From Brevundimonas sp. UBA6550 (GTDB lineage Bacteria; Pseudomonadota; Alphaproteobacteria; Caulobacterales; Caulobacteraceae), in the NCBI RefSeq assembly GCF_002434505.1, contig NZ_DJKE01000008.1:299300-363299 (forward strand): 64,000 nt of DNA. Direction: 5' to 3'. This document shows positions 8,788-18,797 of this stretch, piece by piece. Numbering within the stretch: the stretch's first letter is position 1; each line of letters begins with the position of its first letter. The translations under genes were made by a program, and so were the position numbers. Under the pieces are notes generated by a model, which was given only the letters and a program-made list of their open reading frames with translations, did not search any database and was not told the origin of the DNA.

Positions 8788-10089
8788 TCAGCCGCGCTGA
8801 TCGATGGGCACATAGTCGCGCTCGGTCGGGCCGGTGTACAGCTGACGCGGGCGGCCGATCTTTTGCGACGGGTCCGACATCATTTCCTGCCACTGGGCGA
8901 TCCAGCCCACGGTGCGGGCCAGGGCGAACAGGACGGTGAACATGGTGGTCGGGAAGCCCATCGCCGACAGGGTGATGCCCGAATAGAAGTCGACGTTCGG
9001 GAACAGCTTGCGCGAGGTGAAATATTCGTCCGACAGGGCGACCTTCTCCAGCTCCTTGGCGACCTGGAACAGCGGATCGTTCTCGCGGCCTGTGGCGGCC
9101 AGCACTTCATAGGCCGACTGCTGCATGACCTTGGCGCGCGGATCGTAGTTCTTATACACGCGGTGACCGAAGCCCATCAGCTTATACTTGCGGTCCTTCA
9201 CACCCTGAATGAACTCAGGAATCTTGTCGGGCGTGCCGATTTCCTTGAGCATGTTCAGCGCCTCTTCGTTGGCGCCGCCGTGCGACGGGCCCCACAGGCA
9301 GGCGATGCCGGCCGCGATACAGGCGAACGGATTGGCGCCCGACGAACCGGCCAGACGAACGGTCGAGGTAGAGGCGTTCTGTTCGTGGTCGGCGTGCAGG
9401 GTGAAGATGCGGTCCATGGCGCGAACCAAGGCCGGATCGACGTGATAGTCTTCGGCCGGCACGGCGAAGCACATCCGCAGGAAGTTCTCGGCGTACGACA
9501 GGTCGTTGCGCGGCGAGATGAAGGGCTGGCCGACGTGATACTTGTAGGCGCGGGCCGCGATGGTCGGCATCTTGGCGATCAGGCGGATGGCCGAGATGTC
9601 GCGCTGCACCGGATCATGGATGTCCAGGCTGTCGTGATAGAAGGCCGACAGGGCGCCGACCGTGCCGACCATGATCGACATCGGGTGGGCGTCGCGGCGG
9701 AAGCCCTCGAAGAAGCGGTCGAACTGGGCGTGCAGCATCGTGTGGGTGGTGATGCTGTTCTCGAACTTCTCGAACTGAGCGGCGGTCGGCAGTTCGCCGT
9801 GCAGCAGCAGGTGGCAGACTTCCAGGAAGTTCGACTTCGACGCCAGCTGGTCGATGGGATAGCCCCGGTGCAGCAGTACGCCTGCATCGCCGTCGATATA
9901 GGTCAGGGCCGATTCACAGGCCGCCGTGGAGGTGAAGCCGGGATCGAAGGTGAAGGCGCCCGTTCCCGCATAGAGCTTGCGGATGTCGATGACGTCCGGG
10001 CCGGTGGAGCCCGAAAGGACCGGCAACTCGATGGTCTTGTCCTCGAAGGACAGGGTCGCCGAGCCGGCGGTTTTGGCTTGTTCAGTCAT
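8788..10089 (-). CDS. gltA: citrate synthase
   Basis: Condenses oxaloacetate and acetyl-CoA to citrate at the entry of the TCA cycle. The 433-residue protein has the length and N-terminal beta domain of the hexameric, NADH-sensitive type II enzymes. Catalytic motifs are visible: [12 protein letters not shown] and [14 protein letters not shown] (two His), and the Asp region VDFYSG near the C-terminus. The gene is monocistronic or follows gltX on the same strand with a 66-base gap, and it ends in the shared terminator at 8738-8765. Confidence 0.98.
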   Translation of the reverse strand: MTEQAKTAGSATLSFEDKTIELPVLSGSTGPDVIDIRKLYAGTGAFTFDPGFTSTAACESALTYIDGDAGVLLHRGYPIDQLASKSNFLEVCHLLLHGELPTAAQFEKFENSITTHTMLHAQFDRFFEGFRRDAHPMSIMVGTVGALSAFYHDSLDIHDPVQRDISAIRLIAKMPTIAARAYKYHVGQPFISPRNDLSYAENFLRMCFAVPAEDYHVDPALVRAMDRIFTLHADHEQNASTSTVRLAGSSGANPFACIAAGIACLWGPSHGGANEEALNMLKEIGTPDKIPEFIQGVKDRKYKLMGFGHRVYKNYDPRAKVMQQSAYEVLAATGRENDPLFQVAKELEKVALSDEYFTSRKLFPNVDFYSGITLSAMGFPTTMFTVLFALARTVGWIAQWQEMMSDPSQKIGRPRQLYTGPTERDYVPIDQRG

Positions 10090-10155
10090 GAATGCCCCTT
10101 TGCATCATACGTCCAGGCGCGGGGAGGCGTCGGCCGCTTTTTGGTTTGTGGGTGA

Positions 10156-11571
10156 TCACTTAGTCTGTTGCAGCGCATCATCCAAGCGTCCGAGACTTTC
10201 GTCGCGGCCGAGAGCGGATAAAGTTCGTGCGATATCGGGCGAAGCTGACCCTGCGGTAAGCGCCGCGCGCATCGGCGGACCGATCTTTCCAAAGCCCACG
10301 CCCTCTGATTCGGCGAAGGCCTTCAGCTCCGCATCCAGGGCGAAAACGTCCCAGGACTGGAACAGGGCCAGCCGGTCGCGCAGTCGCGAGAGGCGGTCCA
10401 GCGTCTCGCCGGCCAGAAGGGCGTGGCCCTTGTCGTCGAGCGTCAGAGGGCGGGCTTTCAGCACGAATGCGGTCTGATCGGCCAGGTCCAGCACCGTCTT
10501 GGCGCGGTCCTTGACGAAGGGCATGGCGCGCTGGAGCCGGGCTTCGTCCGCCTCTGCCAGGGCGTGCCCCTTCTGCAGGTGGGCGTCCAGCGCCAGCTTG
10601 GCCAGACGCTCGTCGTCGGCCAGGCGCAGCCAGTGGGCGTTGACGTGGGCCAGTTTGTCGAAGTCCAGCCGCGCCGGGGCCTTGCCGATGCCGGCCAGGT
10701 CGAACCAGGCGATGGCCTGGGCGTCGCTGAACAGTTCGTCGTCGCCGTGCGCCCAGCCCAGGCGGGCCAGATAATTCCGCATGGCCTCGGGCAGATAGCC
10801 CATCTCGGCGTATTCATGCACCGCCTGGGCGCCGTGCCGCTTGGACAGTTTGGCGCCGTCCGGCCCGTGAATCAGCGGGATGTGGGCGAAGACAGGGCGC
10901 GCCCAGCCCAGGGCGTCGTAGATCAGGCTCTGACGTGCGGCGTTGTTCAGATGGTCGTCGCCGCGAATGACGTGGGTCACGCCCATGTCGTGATCGTCCA
11001 CCACCACGGCCAGATTATAGGTCGGGGCGCCGTCCGAGCGCAGCAGGACCAGATCGTCCAGATCGTCGGTCGACCAACTGACCGCGCCTTGAACCTCGTC
11101 GGGCACCGTCACCGTGGTCGATTGCGGGCGGCGGAAACGCACGACGTGGGGCAGGGCCAGATCGTCCACGGTGGGCTCGCGGTCGCGCCACGGCGATTCG
11201 AAGCTGCGTTTCTCGGCCTTGGCTTCGTCGCGCAGACGGCCGGTCTCTTCGGCCGAGGTGAAGTCGCGATAGGCATGGCCGGTTTCGAGTAATTGATCGA
11301 CCACCTCCCGGTGGCGGTCGGCGCGGCTGAATTGGAACACCGGCTCTTCGTCGGCGAACAGCTCCAGCCAGCTCAGGCCGTCGAAGATCGCCTTGACCGC
11401 TTCGTCGGTCGAGCGTTCCCGGTCGGTGTCCTCGACCCGGATCAGGAAACGTCCTGCGTGTCGCTTGGCGTACAGCCAGTTGAACAAGGCGGTTCTCGCC
11501 CCGCCGATATGCAGATAGCCTGTCGGCGAGGGGGCGAAGCGGGTGACGACAGTCGAGGAAGGTGAGGTCAT
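10156..11571 (-). CDS. gltX: glutamyl-tRNA synthetase
   Basis: Class I aminoacyl-tRNA synthetase of 471 residues. The HIGH-type motif appears as YLHIGGARTALFNW near residue 18, and the KMSKS-type loop as KLSKRHG. The zinc-binding cysteines of E. coli GltX are absent from the connecting region, which is common in alphaproteobacterial enzymes. Alphaproteobacteria often carry two gltX paralogues, one specialised for tRNA-Gln charging; this sequence alone does not tell which. The ATG is at 11571-11569, and its first two bases pair with the comEC start on the opposite strand, so its promoter must lie inside comEC. Confidence 0.96.
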   Translation of the reverse strand: MTSPSSTVVTRFAPSPTGYLHIGGARTALFNWLYAKRHAGRFLIRVEDTDRERSTDEAVKAIFDGLSWLELFADEEPVFQFSRADRHREVVDQLLETGHAYRDFTSAEETGRLRDEAKAEKRSFESPWRDREPTVDDLALPHVVRFRRPQSTTVTVPDEVQGAVSWSTDDLDDLVLLRSDGAPTYNLAVVVDDHDMGVTHVIRGDDHLNNAARQSLIYDALGWARPVFAHIPLIHGPDGAKLSKRHGAQAVHEYAEMGYLPEAMRNYLARLGWAHGDDELFSDAQAIAWFDLAGIGKAPARLDFDKLAHVNAHWLRLADDERLAKLALDAHLQKGHALAEADEARLQRAMPFVKDRAKTVLDLADQTAFVLKARPLTLDDKGHALLAGETLDRLSRLRDRLALFQSWDVFALDAELKAFAESEGVGFGKIGPPMRAALTAGSASPDIARTLSALGRDESLGRLDDALQQTK

Positions 11572-13744
11572 GGGGGAGGGGTCCGTAGGCGAGGCCCTTA
11601 TACGCCCCGACGCGGCAAAGCCTACCCCCGGCGCGCGATTGCGGATGTGGCTGGCCGATCAGGTCGCGGCCCAGGCGTTGCGATGGCGGCTGTGGGGGCC
11701 GGTGGCTTTCGGCGGCGGGTGCGCCCTCTATTTCGCCCTGCGGTTCGAGCCGCCGTTCTGGCCGCTGGGACTGGCGACGGTCGCTGCCTTCGCGGTTTGG
11801 GGCCTGGCCAAGGCGCGGGGGCGGACGCGGCGCGTCACCTGGCCCCTGCTGATGATCGCCTGTCTGGCGGGCGGCCTGGCGGCGGCTAAGGCGCGCACCG
11901 TCTTCGTCGCCGCCCCCATCGCGCCGGCGCTCGGCGAGCCAACGGTGATCGAGGCCTGGGTGGTCGATGTGGACAGCCCCGGCCAGCGCGGCGCGCGTGT
12001 GGTGATCGCGCCCGTCTGGATTCGCGGCCTGGCGCCGGATGAGACGCCGGTGCGCCTTCGCGCCACGGTGCGGGGCGAGCCGCCCGAACCCGGCCAGGCC
12101 ATACGCCTGTTCGCCATCCTCAATCCGCCGCCCGCGCCGGCCAGCCCCGGCGCCTATGATTTCGGGCGCAACGCCTTCTTCCAGGGCATGGGCGGGGTCG
12201 CCTTCGCGCTGGGAGAGACGCGACAGGCCGACCTGCCGCGCCCGCCGTGGCGCCTGCGATTGGAGATGGCGGTGAACGGCGCGCGCTACGCCCTGGCGCA
12301 GCGGATCGTGACGCGGCTGGGCCAGCGGACGGGCGGCATCGCAGCCGCCATGACCACCAGCCACGAGACCTGGATCAGTCAGGCGGACATGGACGTGATG
12401 CGCGATTCCGGTTTGGCGCACATCCTGTCGGTGTCGGGTCTGCACATGGCCATCGTCGGCGGCTTCGTCTTCTTTGCGGTGCGGCTGGGCGTCGCGGCAT
12501 GGCCTTGGTTGGCGCTGCGGGTTCCGGGCAAGAAGATCGCGGCTTTGGCGGGCCTGGTCGCGGTCGGGGTCTATCTGGTGGTGTCCGGTGCGCCGCCGCC
12601 GGCGGAGCGGGCCGCCATCACCGCATCCATCGCCTTTCTCGCCATCCTGCTGGATCGACAGGCGGTGACCATGCACGGTCTGGCGGTTGCCGCCTTTGTC
12701 GTGCTGGCCATCCAGCCCGAGGCTGTGGTGACGCCCGGCTTTCAGATGTCGTTCGCGGCGACGGCGGCCTTGGTGGCCCTGGTCGAGGCCTGGCCCAAGC
12801 GACCGCGCGAGATCTCCGCGCCCTGGCCGATCCTGGCCATCCAGCGGTTCGCGGGCTGGATCACGGCGGCGGTGGCCGCCAGCCTGGTCGCGGGCATGGC
12901 GACCGGCCCCTTCTCGATGCAGCATTTCAACCGCACCGCCGTCTATGGCCTGCTGGCCAATCTGGGCACATCGCCGGTGGCGGACTTCATACTGATGCCC
13001 GCCCTGGCGCTGGGCGCGGCGTTGGAGCCGCTGGGCCTGGGCGGTCCGTTCCTGGCCGTGGCGGGATGGGGTGTGGATCTGATGCTGGCGATCGGGTCGT
13101 GGACGGCCGGCTTGCCCGGCGCCGTGCGAACCATACCGAGCGCGCCCGACTTCGTTCTGCCCATCGCCTTCATCGGCGTGCTGTTCATCTGCCTGTGGCA
13201 CGGGCGGCTGCGCTGGCTGGGTCTGCCGTTGGCGGCGGCGGTGCTGATCTGGCCCCGTCCTCCGGCGCCGGACCTCTGGATCGGCGACGGGGGGACGAAC
13301 GCGGCCTTCCATCGGCAGGGCGAGGCAGTCGTCGTGCGGCCGGGCGTGAGAGAATTCGCCGCCGACCTGTGGTCCCGCCGAAGGGGGCTGGCCCTGATCG
13401 GGCGAGACGTGGACGGCTGGACCTGCGATCGCTTCTCGTGCCGACCTCAAAGCCCCGCCGCCGGGCCTATCGCGCTGTGGTGGGGCAGGCGCGCACCGGA
13501 CTTGGAGCGTCTGGCGGCGCTGTGCGAAACGGCCGAGGTCATCGGGGTGCGCGCCGTCGTCTCGGATGTTCCCGCATCCTGCGCCGGCCGTCTGGTTCTG
13601 GACGGCGTGGATTTCGCCAGGGGCGGGGCGGTGGAGCTATGGCGCGACGACGACCGCTGGCACGCGGTCTGGACGACCGACGTGCGTGGAAACCGTCCCT
13701 GGACGCGCCAACCCGACCCCGACGTCAGTGATAGCGGCGCATGA
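11570..13744 (+). CDS. comEC: ComEC/Rec2-family DNA uptake channel
   Basis: Inner-membrane channel family that brings single-stranded DNA into the cytoplasm during natural transformation. The 724-residue product has an N-terminal DUF4131-like region with three membrane segments and a soluble OB-like part (about 60-215), then the Competence domain with [20 protein letters not shown], the most conserved motif of the family, and many membrane helices (about 280-550). The C-terminal region (from 13262) resembles the metallo-beta-lactamase domain position, but the HxHxDH zinc motif is not present. ATG 11570 has a purine-rich ribosome site at 11555-11567. The next in-frame ATG, 11645, has none. The gene overlaps lexA by 20 bases at its 3' end. 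Confidence 0.88.
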   Translation: MGEGSVGEALIRPDAAKPTPGARLRMWLADQVAAQALRWRLWGPVAFGGGCALYFALRFEPPFWPLGLATVAAFAVWGLAKARGRTRRVTWPLLMIACLAGGLAAAKARTVFVAAPIAPALGEPTVIEAWVVDVDSPGQRGARVVIAPVWIRGLAPDETPVRLRATVRGEPPEPGQAIRLFAILNPPPAPASPGAYDFGRNAFFQGMGGVAFALGETRQADLPRPPWRLRLEMAVNGARYALAQRIVTRLGQRTGGIAAAMTTSHETWISQADMDVMRDSGLAHILSVSGLHMAIVGGFVFFAVRLGVAAWPWLALRVPGKKIAALAGLVAVGVYLVVSGAPPPAERAAITASIAFLAILLDRQAVTMHGLAVAAFVVLAIQPEAVVTPGFQMSFAATAALVALVEAWPKRPREISAPWPILAIQRFAGWITAAVAASLVAGMATGPFSMQHFNRTAVYGLLANLGTSPVADFILMPALALGAALEPLGLGGPFLAVAGWGVDLMLAIGSWTAGLPGAVRTIPSAPDFVLPIAFIGVLFICLWHGRLRWLGLPLAAAVLIWPRPPAPDLWIGDGGTNAAFHRQGEAVVVRPGVREFAADLWSRRRGLALIGRDVDGWTCDRFSCRPQSPAAGPIALWWGRRAPDLERLAALCETAEVIGVRAVVSDVPASCAGRLVLDGVDFARGGAVELWRDDDRWHAVWTTDVRGNRPWTRQPDPDVSDSGA

Positions 13745-14429
13745 GCCCAACCAGCTTGCCCTGAACCTCGACCTGATCGGGACCGAAGATGCGCGTCTCA
13801 TAGTTGCGGTTGGCCGGCTCCAGCGCGATGGAGCCGCCCTTGCGGCGCAGGCGCTTCAGGGTGGCTTCCTCGCCCTCGACCAGGGCCACGACGATCTCGC
13901 CATTGGTCGCCGTGTCGCCGCGCCGGATCACCACCAGATCGCCATTCAGGATGCCGGCCTCGATCATCGAATCGCCCTCGATCTCCAGAACGTAGTGATC
14001 GCCCTTGCCGAGCATGGATTCAGGCACAGGCAGACGGTCCTGCTCGTGCTGAATGGCGGCGATGGGCGTGCCGGCGGCGATCTTGCCCAGCAGCGGCAGT
14101 TCGCGCGTGTCGTTGGCCGCCATCGGCGCGGCCTCGCGGACGGGTGCGCCGCCCTCGATCACGTCGGGCTTGAACCCGGCCCGGCCGCGCGGCGCGCCGG
14201 CGGTCGCCTGTTCGGGCAGTTTGGTCACTTCCAGCGCGCGGGCGCGGTGGGCCAGGCGGCGGATGAAACCGCGCTCCTCCAGCGCCGTGATCAGCCGGTG
14301 GATGCCCGACTTCGAGGCCAGATCCAGCGCCTCCTTCATCTCGTCGAACGAGGGGGAGACGCCCGTCTCCTGAATACGTTCATGGATGAACATCAGCAGT
14401 TCGTGCTGTTTGCGCGTGAGCATCGCCAA
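13725..14429 (-). CDS. lexA: SOS repressor LexA
   Basis: Transcriptional repressor and self-cleaving serine protease of the SOS response. The 234-residue protein has an N-terminal winged helix ([12 protein letters not shown]... to about residue 70), a variable linker, and the S24 peptidase domain. The cleavage site is Ala119-Gly120 within KIAAGTP, the nucleophile Ser154 lies in EGDSMIEAG, and the general base is Lys192. A second ATG two codons downstream (14423) is also plausible. An SOS box and a TTGACA -35 lie just upstream, giving the expected autoregulation. The 3' end overlaps comEC by 20 bases. Confidence 0.97.
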   Translation of the reverse strand: MAMLTRKQHELLMFIHERIQETGVSPSFDEMKEALDLASKSGIHRLITALEERGFIRRLAHRARALEVTKLPEQATAGAPRGRAGFKPDVIEGGAPVREAAPMAANDTRELPLLGKIAAGTPIAAIQHEQDRLPVPESMLGKGDHYVLEIEGDSMIEAGILNGDLVVIRRGDTATNGEIVVALVEGEEATLKRLRRKGGSIALEPANRNYETRIFGPDQVEVQGKLVGLMRRYH

Positions 14430-14482
14430 GCCCTCATGCGCCCTTTTCCGCAGAATCGGAACGGGCCGTGAACATTGACGAT

Positions 14483-14511
14483 GTTCTGTAAGTGTTCCTT
14501 CCTAATGTCAA
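14483..14511 (-). promoter_or_regulatory. lexA promoter with SOS box
   Basis: Read on the plus strand, GTTC (14483-14486), seven bases, GTTC (14494-14497): the exact alphaproteobacterial LexA box GTTC-N7-GTTC. On the minus strand a perfect TTGACA (-35) is at 14511-14506, so the box covers the spacer and -10 region of the lexA promoter, about 54 bases upstream of the start codon. This arrangement is what LexA autorepression needs. The box is seen directly; binding is inferred from the family. Confidence 0.85.
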
Positions 14512-14555
14512 CTTAACGGCCGCGCTGGCCTACATCGGATCAGGAAAGGCGTGTC

Positions 14556-15350
14556 TCAGGCCGCCAGCAACGCCCGCGTCGCCCCCTCGACGTCGGCCTG
14601 GCGCATCAGGCTCTCGCCGACCAGTATGGCCTGGGCGTGGGCGGCGGAGACGCGCGCGACATCGTCTGGCGTGAAGATGCCGCTCTCCGCGACCAGAAGC
14701 GCGCGCACGGGGCTGAGCATCGACAGGCGCTCGGTGACTTCCAGATCGACCTCGAACGTCCGCAGCGAGCGGTTGTTGACGCCCACCAGATCGCCCCCCA
14801 ATGCGCAGGCGCGGGCCATCTCGTTCTCGTCGTGCGTCTCGATCAAGGCGTCCATGCCGAACCGTTCGGCCTCCGCCAGCAGTTCGGCCGCAAGCCTGTC
14901 GTCGATCATGGCCAGGATGATCAGGATGCAGTCGGCTCCCAACGCGCGGCTTTCGGCCACCTGCCACGGATCGACTAGGAAATCCTTGCGCAGGCAGGGC
15001 AGGGCGACAGCCTCGCGCGCGGCGGCCAGATAGGCGTTGTCGCCCTGGAAGCTGGGACTGTCGGTCAACACCGAAAGACAGGCGGCGCCCCCCGCCTGAT
15101 AGGCGCGGGCCAGAACGGGAGGATCGAAGTCGGGGCGAATCAGGCCCTTGGACGGGCTGGCCTTCTTGATCTCGGCGATCAGGGCGGGGCGACCCGTTTC
15201 TTCTTCGACCCGCTCCAGGGCGGCGCGAAACCCGCGCGGCGCCGAGGCGGTCCTGGCCATAGCCTCGATCGCGTCCTGGGACGTGGCTGCCTTGCGGGCG
15301 GCGACGTCCTGGCGCTTATAGGCGGCGATACGGTCGAGAACGTCGGTCAT
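14556..15350 (-). CDS. trpC: indole-3-glycerol phosphate synthase
   Basis: Closes the indole ring in tryptophan synthesis, converting CdRP to indole-3-glycerol phosphate. The 264-residue TIM barrel shows [11 protein letters not shown] with the catalytic Lys, [25 protein letters not shown] and VAESGIF, all signature positions of TrpC. There is no fused TrpF domain. The ATG at 15350 overlaps the trpD stop in ATGA. It is the last gene of the trp cluster; lexA follows on the same strand after about 126 bases with its own promoter. Confidence 0.97.
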   Translation of the reverse strand: MTDVLDRIAAYKRQDVAARKAATSQDAIEAMARTASAPRGFRAALERVEEETGRPALIAEIKKASPSKGLIRPDFDPPVLARAYQAGGAACLSVLTDSPSFQGDNAYLAAAREAVALPCLRKDFLVDPWQVAESRALGADCILIILAMIDDRLAAELLAEAERFGMDALIETHDENEMARACALGGDLVGVNNRSLRTFEVDLEVTERLSMLSPVRALLVAESGIFTPDDVARVSAAHAQAILVGESLMRQADVEGATRALLAA

Positions 15351-16384
15351 GCGTCGGCTTCGGGGTCCAGCGGGGTCGTGGTGATGCGGGCCAGACGCTC
15401 CAGCGCCTGTGCGGCCCGGCCGTCGTCGATGGCGGCGGCAGCCAGCGCGGCGCCCTCTGCCAAGTCGGCCGCCTTGTCCGCCACGACCAGGGCGGCGGCG
15501 GCGTTCAGCAGGACGATGTCGCGATAGGCGCCGGCCTGACCGGCCAGCAGGGCGCGCAAGGCGGCGGCGTTCTCCTCGGCGTCGCCGCCGCGAATGGCGT
15601 CGATGGAGCTTCGGGGCAGGCCTGCGTCCTCTGGCGTGACCTGGAACCGTCGGACGTCGCCGTCCGTCCACTCGGCCACCTCGGTCGGGCCGGAGGTCGC
15701 CAGTTCATCCAAGCCCTGACCATGGACGGTCCAGGCGCGCGCCGCGCCCAGCCGCCCCAGAACCTCGGCCAAGGGCTCCAAAAGACGCGGATCATAGACG
15801 CCCATCACCTGACGTCGTGCAGACGCCGGGTTCGAAAGCGGGCCCAGGAGATTGAATACCGTGCGGAAACCGATCTCGGCCCGCACGGGTCCGACGTGAC
15901 GCATGGCCCCGTGATAGGCGGGCGCGAACAGGAAGCAGATGCCCGCCTCGTCCAGCGCCTTCCGTTGCTGGGCCTGGCCCGCCATCAGGTTCACGCCCAG
16001 GATCGACAGAACGTCCGAAGAGCCTGATTTGGAAGACATGGCTCGGTTGCCGTGCTTGGCCACCTTCAAGCCCGCGCCGGCCAGCACCAGGGCGGCGGCG
16101 GTGGAGATGTTGTAGGTGTGCTGGCCGTCGCCGCCGGTGCCGCAGGTGTCGATGACGTCGTAAGGGTGATCCAGCGTCAGGGCGGCCTCGCGCATGGCCG
16201 AGGCGAAGGCGGCGATCTCGTCCACCGTCTCGCCGCGCATCCGCATGGCGGTCACGGCGGCGGCGACCTGGGACGGGGTCGGCTCCCCCCGCAGACAGGC
16301 GGCGAAGAAGTCGTGCGCCTGTTCCGACGTCAGCGGTCGGCCCTCGACCAGCCGGGCCAGGATCGGCTTGAACCCTTCCGCCAT
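15347..16384 (-). CDS. trpD: anthranilate phosphoribosyltransferase
   Basis: Transfers phosphoribosyl from PRPP to anthranilate. The 345-residue protein has the helical N-terminal domain and the Gly-rich PRPP motif [17 protein letters not shown], followed by [17 protein letters not shown], both diagnostic. I use ATG 16384; a TTG two codons earlier at 16390 is also in frame, and neither has a strong ribosome site. The stop overlaps trpC, and the start lies 16 bases after trpG. Confidence 0.96.
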   Translation of the reverse strand: MAEGFKPILARLVEGRPLTSEQAHDFFAACLRGEPTPSQVAAAVTAMRMRGETVDEIAAFASAMREAALTLDHPYDVIDTCGTGGDGQHTYNISTAAALVLAGAGLKVAKHGNRAMSSKSGSSDVLSILGVNLMAGQAQQRKALDEAGICFLFAPAYHGAMRHVGPVRAEIGFRTVFNLLGPLSNPASARRQVMGVYDPRLLEPLAEVLGRLGAARAWTVHGQGLDELATSGPTEVAEWTDGDVRRFQVTPEDAGLPRSSIDAIRGGDAEENAAALRALLAGQAGAYRDIVLLNAAAALVVADKAADLAEGAALAAAAIDDGRAAQALERLARITTTPLDPEADA

Positions 16385-16400
16385 CGTCAATCCGTCACGA

Positions 16401-16991
16401 TCAGGCGGCCGCGAGGCGCTTCACGCCGGCGATGTCGAGGAAGTTGGCCAGCATGTCGTGGCCGTGTTCGGTGGCAATCGATTCCGGGTGGAACTGCACG
16501 CCGTGGATCGGGCGGCTGCGGTGTCGCAGCCCCATGATCTCGCCGTCGGCCGTCCAGGCGGTGACCTCGAGGTCATCGGGCAAGGTCTCGCGCCTGACGG
16601 CCAGCGAATGATAGCGGGTGGCGGTGAAGGGCGAGGGCAGGCCGGCGAAGACGCTCTGGCCCTCGTGCAGGATGGGCGACGTCTTGCCGTGCATCAGCGT
16701 CTTGGCGCGGATCACCTCGCCGCCGAACGCCTGGCCGATGGCCTGATGGCCCAGACAGACGCCCAGGATCGGCATGGAGGCCGGCGCCGTCTGGATCAGC
16801 GGCAGGCAGATGCCGGCTTGGTCCGGCGCGCAGGGGCCGGGGGACAGCAGGACGGCGGCGGGGTTCAGCGCCCACGCCTGGTCCACCGTCAGGTCGTCGT
16901 TGCGCACCACATGCGTCGGCGCGCCCAACTCCGCGAGGTAGTGGACGAGGTTGTAGGTGAAGCTGTCGTAGTTATCGACGACGAGGATCAT
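16401..16991 (-). CDS. trpG: anthranilate synthase glutamine amidotransferase component
   Basis: Class I glutamine amidotransferase that supplies ammonia to TrpE. The 196-residue protein begins [19 protein letters not shown], the standard start of TrpG/PabA, so upstream in-frame codons to 17027 are excluded. The catalytic triad is visible: Cys79 in GVCLGHQ, and the His and Glu in VQFHPESI near residue 170. TrpG and PabA are hard to separate by sequence and one protein may serve both pathways; the neighbours trpE and trpD favour TrpG. It is separated from trpE by about 290 bases that hold a small ORF on the other strand. Confidence 0.94.
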   Translation of the reverse strand: MILVVDNYDSFTYNLVHYLAELGAPTHVVRNDDLTVDQAWALNPAAVLLSPGPCAPDQAGICLPLIQTAPASMPILGVCLGHQAIGQAFGGEVIRAKTLMHGKTSPILHEGQSVFAGLPSPFTATRYHSLAVRRETLPDDLEVTAWTADGEIMGLRHRSRPIHGVQFHPESIATEHGHDMLANFLDIAGVKRLAAA

Positions 16992-17079
16992 GCCTTGGCT
17001 TCTAGGCGCGACGCGCGTCCGCGCCAAGCCAGCGCGGCGGTAAAGCGCATTTTAACCCGCCCAGGCGCAGGATGTGGGC

Positions 17080-17283
17080 GTGAAACTGACCGCCGAAAAA
17101 GACATCGCCGCCAAGATCGCCGCCGCCAAGGCGCAACTGATCGTGGTCGAAAGCCCGCCGAGCGCGGCCGCCGCCCTGGGCGCCGCCGCCCTGGCGGCGA
17201 TGGCGGCGCTGCTGATGGCCGGGGTGGTCATCGTCGGGCCTGGCGTCCAGTTCGAGGATCCGACGACGACGCTGACCCGTTAG
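17080..17283 (+). CDS. small hypothetical membrane protein between trpE and trpG
   Basis: A 67-residue frame, read against the trp cluster. The N-terminus is charged and helix-like (KLTAEKDIAAKIAAAKAQ), followed by an Ala/Leu-rich hydrophobic segment (about residues 30-55) and a polar tail. The GTG at 17080 has an AGGA at 17069-17072 with 7-base spacing; a GTG at 17074 is an alternative. It fills the only gap in the trp cluster. Its stop interlocks with the trpE stop by four bases, and an A/T-rich CtrA-like motif lies just upstream. I do not recognise the family; it may be non-coding chance. Confidence 0.5.
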   Translation: MKLTAEKDIAAKIAAAKAQLIVVESPPSAAAALGAAALAAMAALLMAGVVIVGPGVQFEDPTTTLTR

Positions 17284-18797
17284 CGGTTGCCGGTGCGAAA
17301 GCGCCAGGCTTCCTCGGCCGCCCGCATCGGCGCGCGGGCCTTGTGCTGGGTTTCGGCGTATTCGGCGGCCGGATCGCTGTCGGCGACCACGCCGGCCCCC
17401 GCCTGGACGAAGATGCGGTCGTCCGCGAACAGGGCAGTGCGCAGGGTGATGCAGATGTCCGCCTCGCCCCCGGCCGAGATATAGCCGACGCCGCCGCCGT
17501 AGCCGATGCCGCGCTTTTCGCTCTCCAACTCGTCGATGATCTCCATGGCGCGAACCTTGGGCGCGCCCGACAGGGTGCCGGCGGGCAGGGCCGCCAGCAG
17601 GGTGTCGACGGCGTCCAGACGCGGATCGGCCTTGCCCCGCACGTTCGAGACGATGTGCATGACCTGGCTGTAGCGTTCGACGACGAAGCTTTCCGTCACC
17701 TCCACCGTGCCAGGCGCGGCCACGCGGCCCACGTCGTTGCGGCCCAGGTCCAGCAGCATCAGATGCTCGGCCCGCTCCTTCGGATCGGCCAGCAGTTCGA
17801 CTTCCAGCGCCTTGTCCGCCTCTGGCGTCTCGCCACGCGCCCGTGTGCCGGCCAGCGGACGAATGGTCACGTCACCGTCCTTCAGCCGAACCAGAATCTC
17901 CGGGCTGGATCCGGCCAACTGGAAACCGTCGAAGTTCAGATAGAACAGATAGGGCGACGGGTTCTGACGGCGCAACGACCGATAGAAGGCGAAGGGATCG
18001 GCCGACCAGGGCGCGGAGAAGCGGTGGCTGAGCACGACCTGAAAGATGTCGCCGGCGGCGATATAGTCCTTGGCCCGCGCCACCATTTCGCCGAATCCGG
18101 CTTCGTCCACCGGAGAAGCGAAGGCCGGCGCCTGGGTTTCCTGGGGCGCGGCGCGGACCGGCAGCGGGTCGCGCAAGGCGGCTTCGAAGGCGTCGAGCTG
18201 GCCAACCGCCGCGTCGTGGGCGGGCTGCGCGTCCAGGCCTGCGTCCGGGTAGGCGGCGGAAATCAGGACAATCTCGTGCCGCACCGAATCGAAGATGGCG
18301 ACCAGGGACGGGCGGGTCAGAACGGCGTCCGGCAGGTCCAGCGGATCGGGGTTGGGCGCGCCCAGCGGCTCCAGCAGCCGCACCATGTCATAGCCGAACA
18401 CCCCGAACAGGCCCGCCGCCATGGGCGGAAGGTCGTCGGGCAGGTCGAACCGCGAGGCCGCGATCAGGGCGCGCAGCGACTGAAGCGCCGGTTGGCTCTC
18501 GGGCGTGAAGGCGCCCTGGGCGATGGCGGGACCGCGCGCCAGTTCGGCCACGTTCGCCCGGCAACGCCAGACCACGTCGGGGTCCAGCGTCAGGATCGAA
18601 TAGCGGCCGTTGACCGCCCCGCCTTCCACCGACTCCAGCAGGCAGGCGTAGGGGCGGTGCAGGCCCAGCTTCAGATAGGCCGAAACCGGCGTTTCCAGAT
18701 CGTCGATGATCCGACGCACGATCACCTGCGGCCGACCGGCCCGAAGGCCGGCGGCGAAGGCGTCGAAGTCGGCGTCGGCGGGCGTCGCCGTGGTCAT
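17280..18797 (-). CDS. trpE: anthranilate synthase component I
   Basis: Chorismate-using enzyme that makes anthranilate, the first committed step to tryptophan. The 505-residue protein carries the N-terminal Anth_synt_I_N domain (including an SxE-type feedback site, LLESVEGG, near residue 53) and the chorismate-binding domain with IRPLAGTRARG, DLGRNDVGRV, GTLSGAPKVRAMEII and YGGGVGYIS. The ATG at 18797 overlaps the ppiD stop in ATGA, so translation is coupled to ppiD. The stop TAA overlaps the stop of the small opposite-strand ORF. Confidence 0.97.
   Translation of the reverse strand: MTTATPADADFDAFAAGLRAGRPQVIVRRIIDDLETPVSAYLKLGLHRPYACLLESVEGGAVNGRYSILTLDPDVVWRCRANVAELARGPAIAQGAFTPESQPALQSLRALIAASRFDLPDDLPPMAAGLFGVFGYDMVRLLEPLGAPNPDPLDLPDAVLTRPSLVAIFDSVRHEIVLISAAYPDAGLDAQPAHDAAVGQLDAFEAALRDPLPVRAAPQETQAPAFASPVDEAGFGEMVARAKDYIAAGDIFQVVLSHRFSAPWSADPFAFYRSLRRQNPSPYLFYLNFDGFQLAGSSPEILVRLKDGDVTIRPLAGTRARGETPEADKALEVELLADPKERAEHLMLLDLGRNDVGRVAAPGTVEVTESFVVERYSQVMHIVSNVRGKADPRLDAVDTLLAALPAGTLSGAPKVRAMEIIDELESEKRGIGYGGGVGYISAGGEADICITLRTALFADDRIFVQAGAGVVADSDPAAEYAETQHKARAPMRAAEEAWRFRTGNR

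Noticed and set aside
11015..13450. An 811-codon open frame on the minus strand across comEC and the start of gltX
   Set aside because: It is antisense to two well-supported genes, has the Arg/Gly/His-rich composition of a GC-rich shadow frame and no recognisable motif.
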